Part shown: positions 61,903 through 64,000 of the stretch, in pieces | Numbering within the stretch: position 1 is the first letter of the stretch | Layout: each line of letters begins with the position of its first letter | NCBI RefSeq assembly: GCF_905147045.1 | Contig: NC_065918.1 | Location: forward strand, 12,710,001 to 12,774,000 | DNA from: Nymphalis io | Taxonomy: Eukaryota; Arthropoda; Insecta; Lepidoptera; Nymphalidae | Direction of reading: 5' to 3' | DNA: 64,000 bases | The notes under the pieces: generated by a model | Seen by the model: only the letters and a program-made list of their open reading frames with translations | Told to the model about the DNA's origin: nothing | Databases searched by the model: none | Position numbers and translations under genes: made by a program

Positions 61903-61933
61903 AGGTTGGTGTGTTTATGCCACACACCAACCT
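61903..61933. repeat. 11-bp hairpin at the edge of an R1 remnant
   Basis: AGGTTGGTGTG and CACACCAACCT flank a 9-nt loop. The GC-rich R1-derived segment begins soon after. Confidence 0.7.
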
Positions 61934-62024
61934 TTCACTCAGCGCACTGCGAGAGCTGTAAATCGGCCCTAAGGGCTACTTGAAAGCGAAAAATAATGCG
62001 CTGGGTCCGGTCCATTTTCTTAAA

Positions 62025-62935
62025 GGTCGGCCCAATCCAGTAGAACGTCGGCTTCTATTGGTTCTTGCGAGCGTTCCTTCGCGCAGTGGGTGGTGTTACG
62101 CTGACAACACCCTCATTACGGCGTCGGGGTGGAACTTTCGGTAGGCGGTAGTCATAAACCGTGGACCGAATGAAAATGCCGAACTCGAAGGTCTCCATAC
62201 AAAAAATGGCCGGCTCTCCTATTCCACATTCCACGGAGAGCCCTGCCCCCGAGTAGAAAGTATTACCCTCAAGAGGACAGTGATTTAGCTGCAGTCCAAG
62301 TCGCAGCAGTAAGATATGAGGCTACCGAACGGTATCGTGAATTGCATGGTGATACTTCATGCAGACGATCTGCTCTGGGAACTCAAAGCTGAGGTACTCG
62401 CAGAGGTGTACCGATTTCGGGGAAAATGAGAATGATGGTCCAGGTTTACGGTGGTAGGGCGAATCTGGGCTCTCGCTCAGCAAGCCTTGATTCGCAGGAG
62501 AGAGGAAAATCTTGAGTCTTCTGCAAGAGCCTTAGCAACAGTGGAGGCGATCCGTCCGCACTTGAATAGCTGAATGACGAGGTGACGCTGCACATTGATT
62601 GTCAACTGTTCTGACGCAGTTCTAACGGGACGTGGTTGCTTCTGTAAATACCCGCATGGAATAGCGACGCGGAAGGTTTCATCCCCCTGCCACGAGTATG
62701 GCTGAAACTGCTGGCTAGAAATGGTTTCTTTTTCAAGAGTGCGATGTCGCAGAAAAATCTGTGGAGCAGGAGCGGGAGGAGGATGCGGTTGCAGACCGTT
62801 CTGCCGATGAAGACTGGCGAGAAAACACACATTCTCCTCCACCGTAATAGACGTCGCAGGAGCTAGAGGGGTGTCTGTAACCCGAGAAATACTTCACGTA
62901 GGGAAACGCATAAAATTGATTTTCTAGCAAGAAAA
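62025..62935 (+). mobile_element. R1-clade LINE, decayed RT to C-terminal segment
   Basis: GGCCCAATCCAGTAGAACGT and CACCCTCATTACGGCGTCGG align with the RT palm (DPILWNVGFD, ADDTLITAT) of the 17.2-kb copy. Downstream the frames WELKAEVLAEVYRFRGK, ALAQQALIRRREE, ATVEAIRPHLNS and LTGRGCFCKYPHGIATRK match its C-terminus. Deletions and shifts remove YADD and most of the zinc knuckle. It is much older than the 17.2-kb insertion and in the opposite orientation. Confidence 0.85.
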
Positions 62936-62939
62936 AAAG

Positions 62940-63261
62940 TGTAAACATAATTAACTAAAACTGGCCCGTTACATTAAAAACCAATATGCATCGTTTACAA
63001 TTTTTTTTTGACAATTCACAACCTGGCTAGAACATTATAAAGTATTAGTCCTTACATCAACAAACTGCATGTCCATACTGCAACAAATATAAAACATGGT
63101 CATATAGGTATGCTAATACTTAAAACCGAACAGTTCGTTTCTTTGTTTGTTTGAACGCGCTAATCTGCCACTGCGACTTGAAAATGCTTCTTTACGTTAG
63201 AAAGACTACATAATAAACGCTAACTAGCTATTCATGGTGACGATGACGACTATCGCGAGTG

Positions 63262-63296
<35 letters not shown>

Positions 63297-63845
63297 GATA
63301 TATATATATATATTTAGAAGAATAAGACAGGAATAAAAATATTCCACCAACCAGATGGGACGCAAACCAACACAACAGGTGAATAATCAGGCGTAGAACG
63401 ACTTTTGCGTGATTCCAATATAATAATTTAAAGATACTTCAAACCATTTTCATATGAAATATCTAGATAAAAGAAATGAATTCCAACGAAGATTATATCA
63501 CATAAAAAGAAAATGTCACATTGCAATTACAGAAATACATAAATAATACGAACGTACATATTTTCCTGATAGAACTTTATAGAAAATTATAGTTAAGAGC
63601 TCTTCATTAGCTTGGCTCCTCAAAGCAATGTATCTAAAATAATTTAATGTAAACTTGAAACAAAAAAAGAATTTCGTAAAAGCATTGGGGAACTTTGATG
63701 TTTTTTTCGCCTCATACGAAATGCTACGCTCAAAACATGAAGCAAATATTTAAGCGTTAAAAATACATCAATCTATTCGAACTATAATAATATAAGCTTC
63801 TTAATTAAAAACATATGAGGACGTTACTTATGTAAGTACGTAAAA
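62940..63845. other. ppk intron, mostly unrecognised, with (TA)n
   Basis: A TA microsatellite occupies about 63261-63313. I see no ppk exon. Confidence 0.35.
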
Positions 63846-64000
63846 GTCGAGACAGCCCAGTGGCTAGAACGTGTGAATCATAAACTAAAATTACACCCGG
63901 GCAAAAGCACCACTATATATTTAGGTTATCTCATACTCGGCGTTGAAGAAAAACATCGCGAAGAAACCTGCATTAAATTATTCCACATGTGCATCCGATC
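63846..64000 (+). mobile_element. SINE B, truncated by the window edge
   Basis: GTCGAGACAGCCCAGTGGCT (A-box), a degraded B-box (AAATTACACCCGGGCAAAAG) and AAAAACATCGCGAAGAAACC match the B family. The copy is diverged. Confidence 0.75.

Noticed and set aside
62477..62948. Minus-strand ORFs of up to 121 codons
   Set aside because: They are antisense to the decayed plus-strand R1 C-terminal region.

Overview
The window is animal nuclear DNA: AT-rich, with spliced genes and many interspersed repeats. The repeats include R1-clade and CR1-like LINEs, several short tRNA-headed SINE families, MITEs and Helitron-like elements whose 5' ends read like (T)ACTAATATT and whose 3' ends read CTAGT. Together with the protein sequences, this points to a lepidopteran, most likely a butterfly. 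No database search was possible, so the species is not assigned.

Two protein-coding genes are supported, both on the minus strand and both incomplete here. At the left (1060-7033) is a K+-dependent Na+/Ca2+ exchanger (NCKX/SLC24 family). It has seven coding exons whose splice phases all agree, from a signal-peptide start codon through the alpha-1 repeat and cytoplasmic loop. It runs off the left edge before the alpha-2 repeat. Across most of the rest (21596-60127) is a DEG/ENaC channel subunit of the insect pickpocket (ppk) type. Five exons cover the extracellular beta-sheet region, part of the Cys-rich region, TM2 and the C-terminus. One intron is about 26.4 kb. Its N-terminal exons lie to the right of 60127, probably beyond the window.

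The remaining sequence is mostly introns and intergenic DNA filled with transposons. An R1-clade LINE (17243-20562, minus) has a perfect 15-bp target-site duplication. Two long CR1-like LINE copies lie inside ppk introns (28298-31722 minus; 39690-42870 plus), with a 3' fragment at 786-910. A decayed gag-like ORF lies near 38.2-38.6 kb. A decayed R1 copy (62025-62935, plus) and several short R1 tails are also present. Four short repeat families, called SINE A to D here, recur throughout, as does one MITE family.

The observations most worth checking are these. SINE A and the CR1-like LINE share an 18-nt 3' stem-loop, which suggests a SINE/LINE partnership. There is a perfect 51-bp inverted repeat with a 9-nt loop at 57998-58108, and several shorter near-perfect snap-back hairpins. 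The two CR1 copies carry different endonuclease active-site lesions. A possible ppk micro-exon lacks a normal acceptor and one conserved cysteine. I found no CRISPR array, bona fide tRNA or rRNA gene, or prokaryote-type operon.
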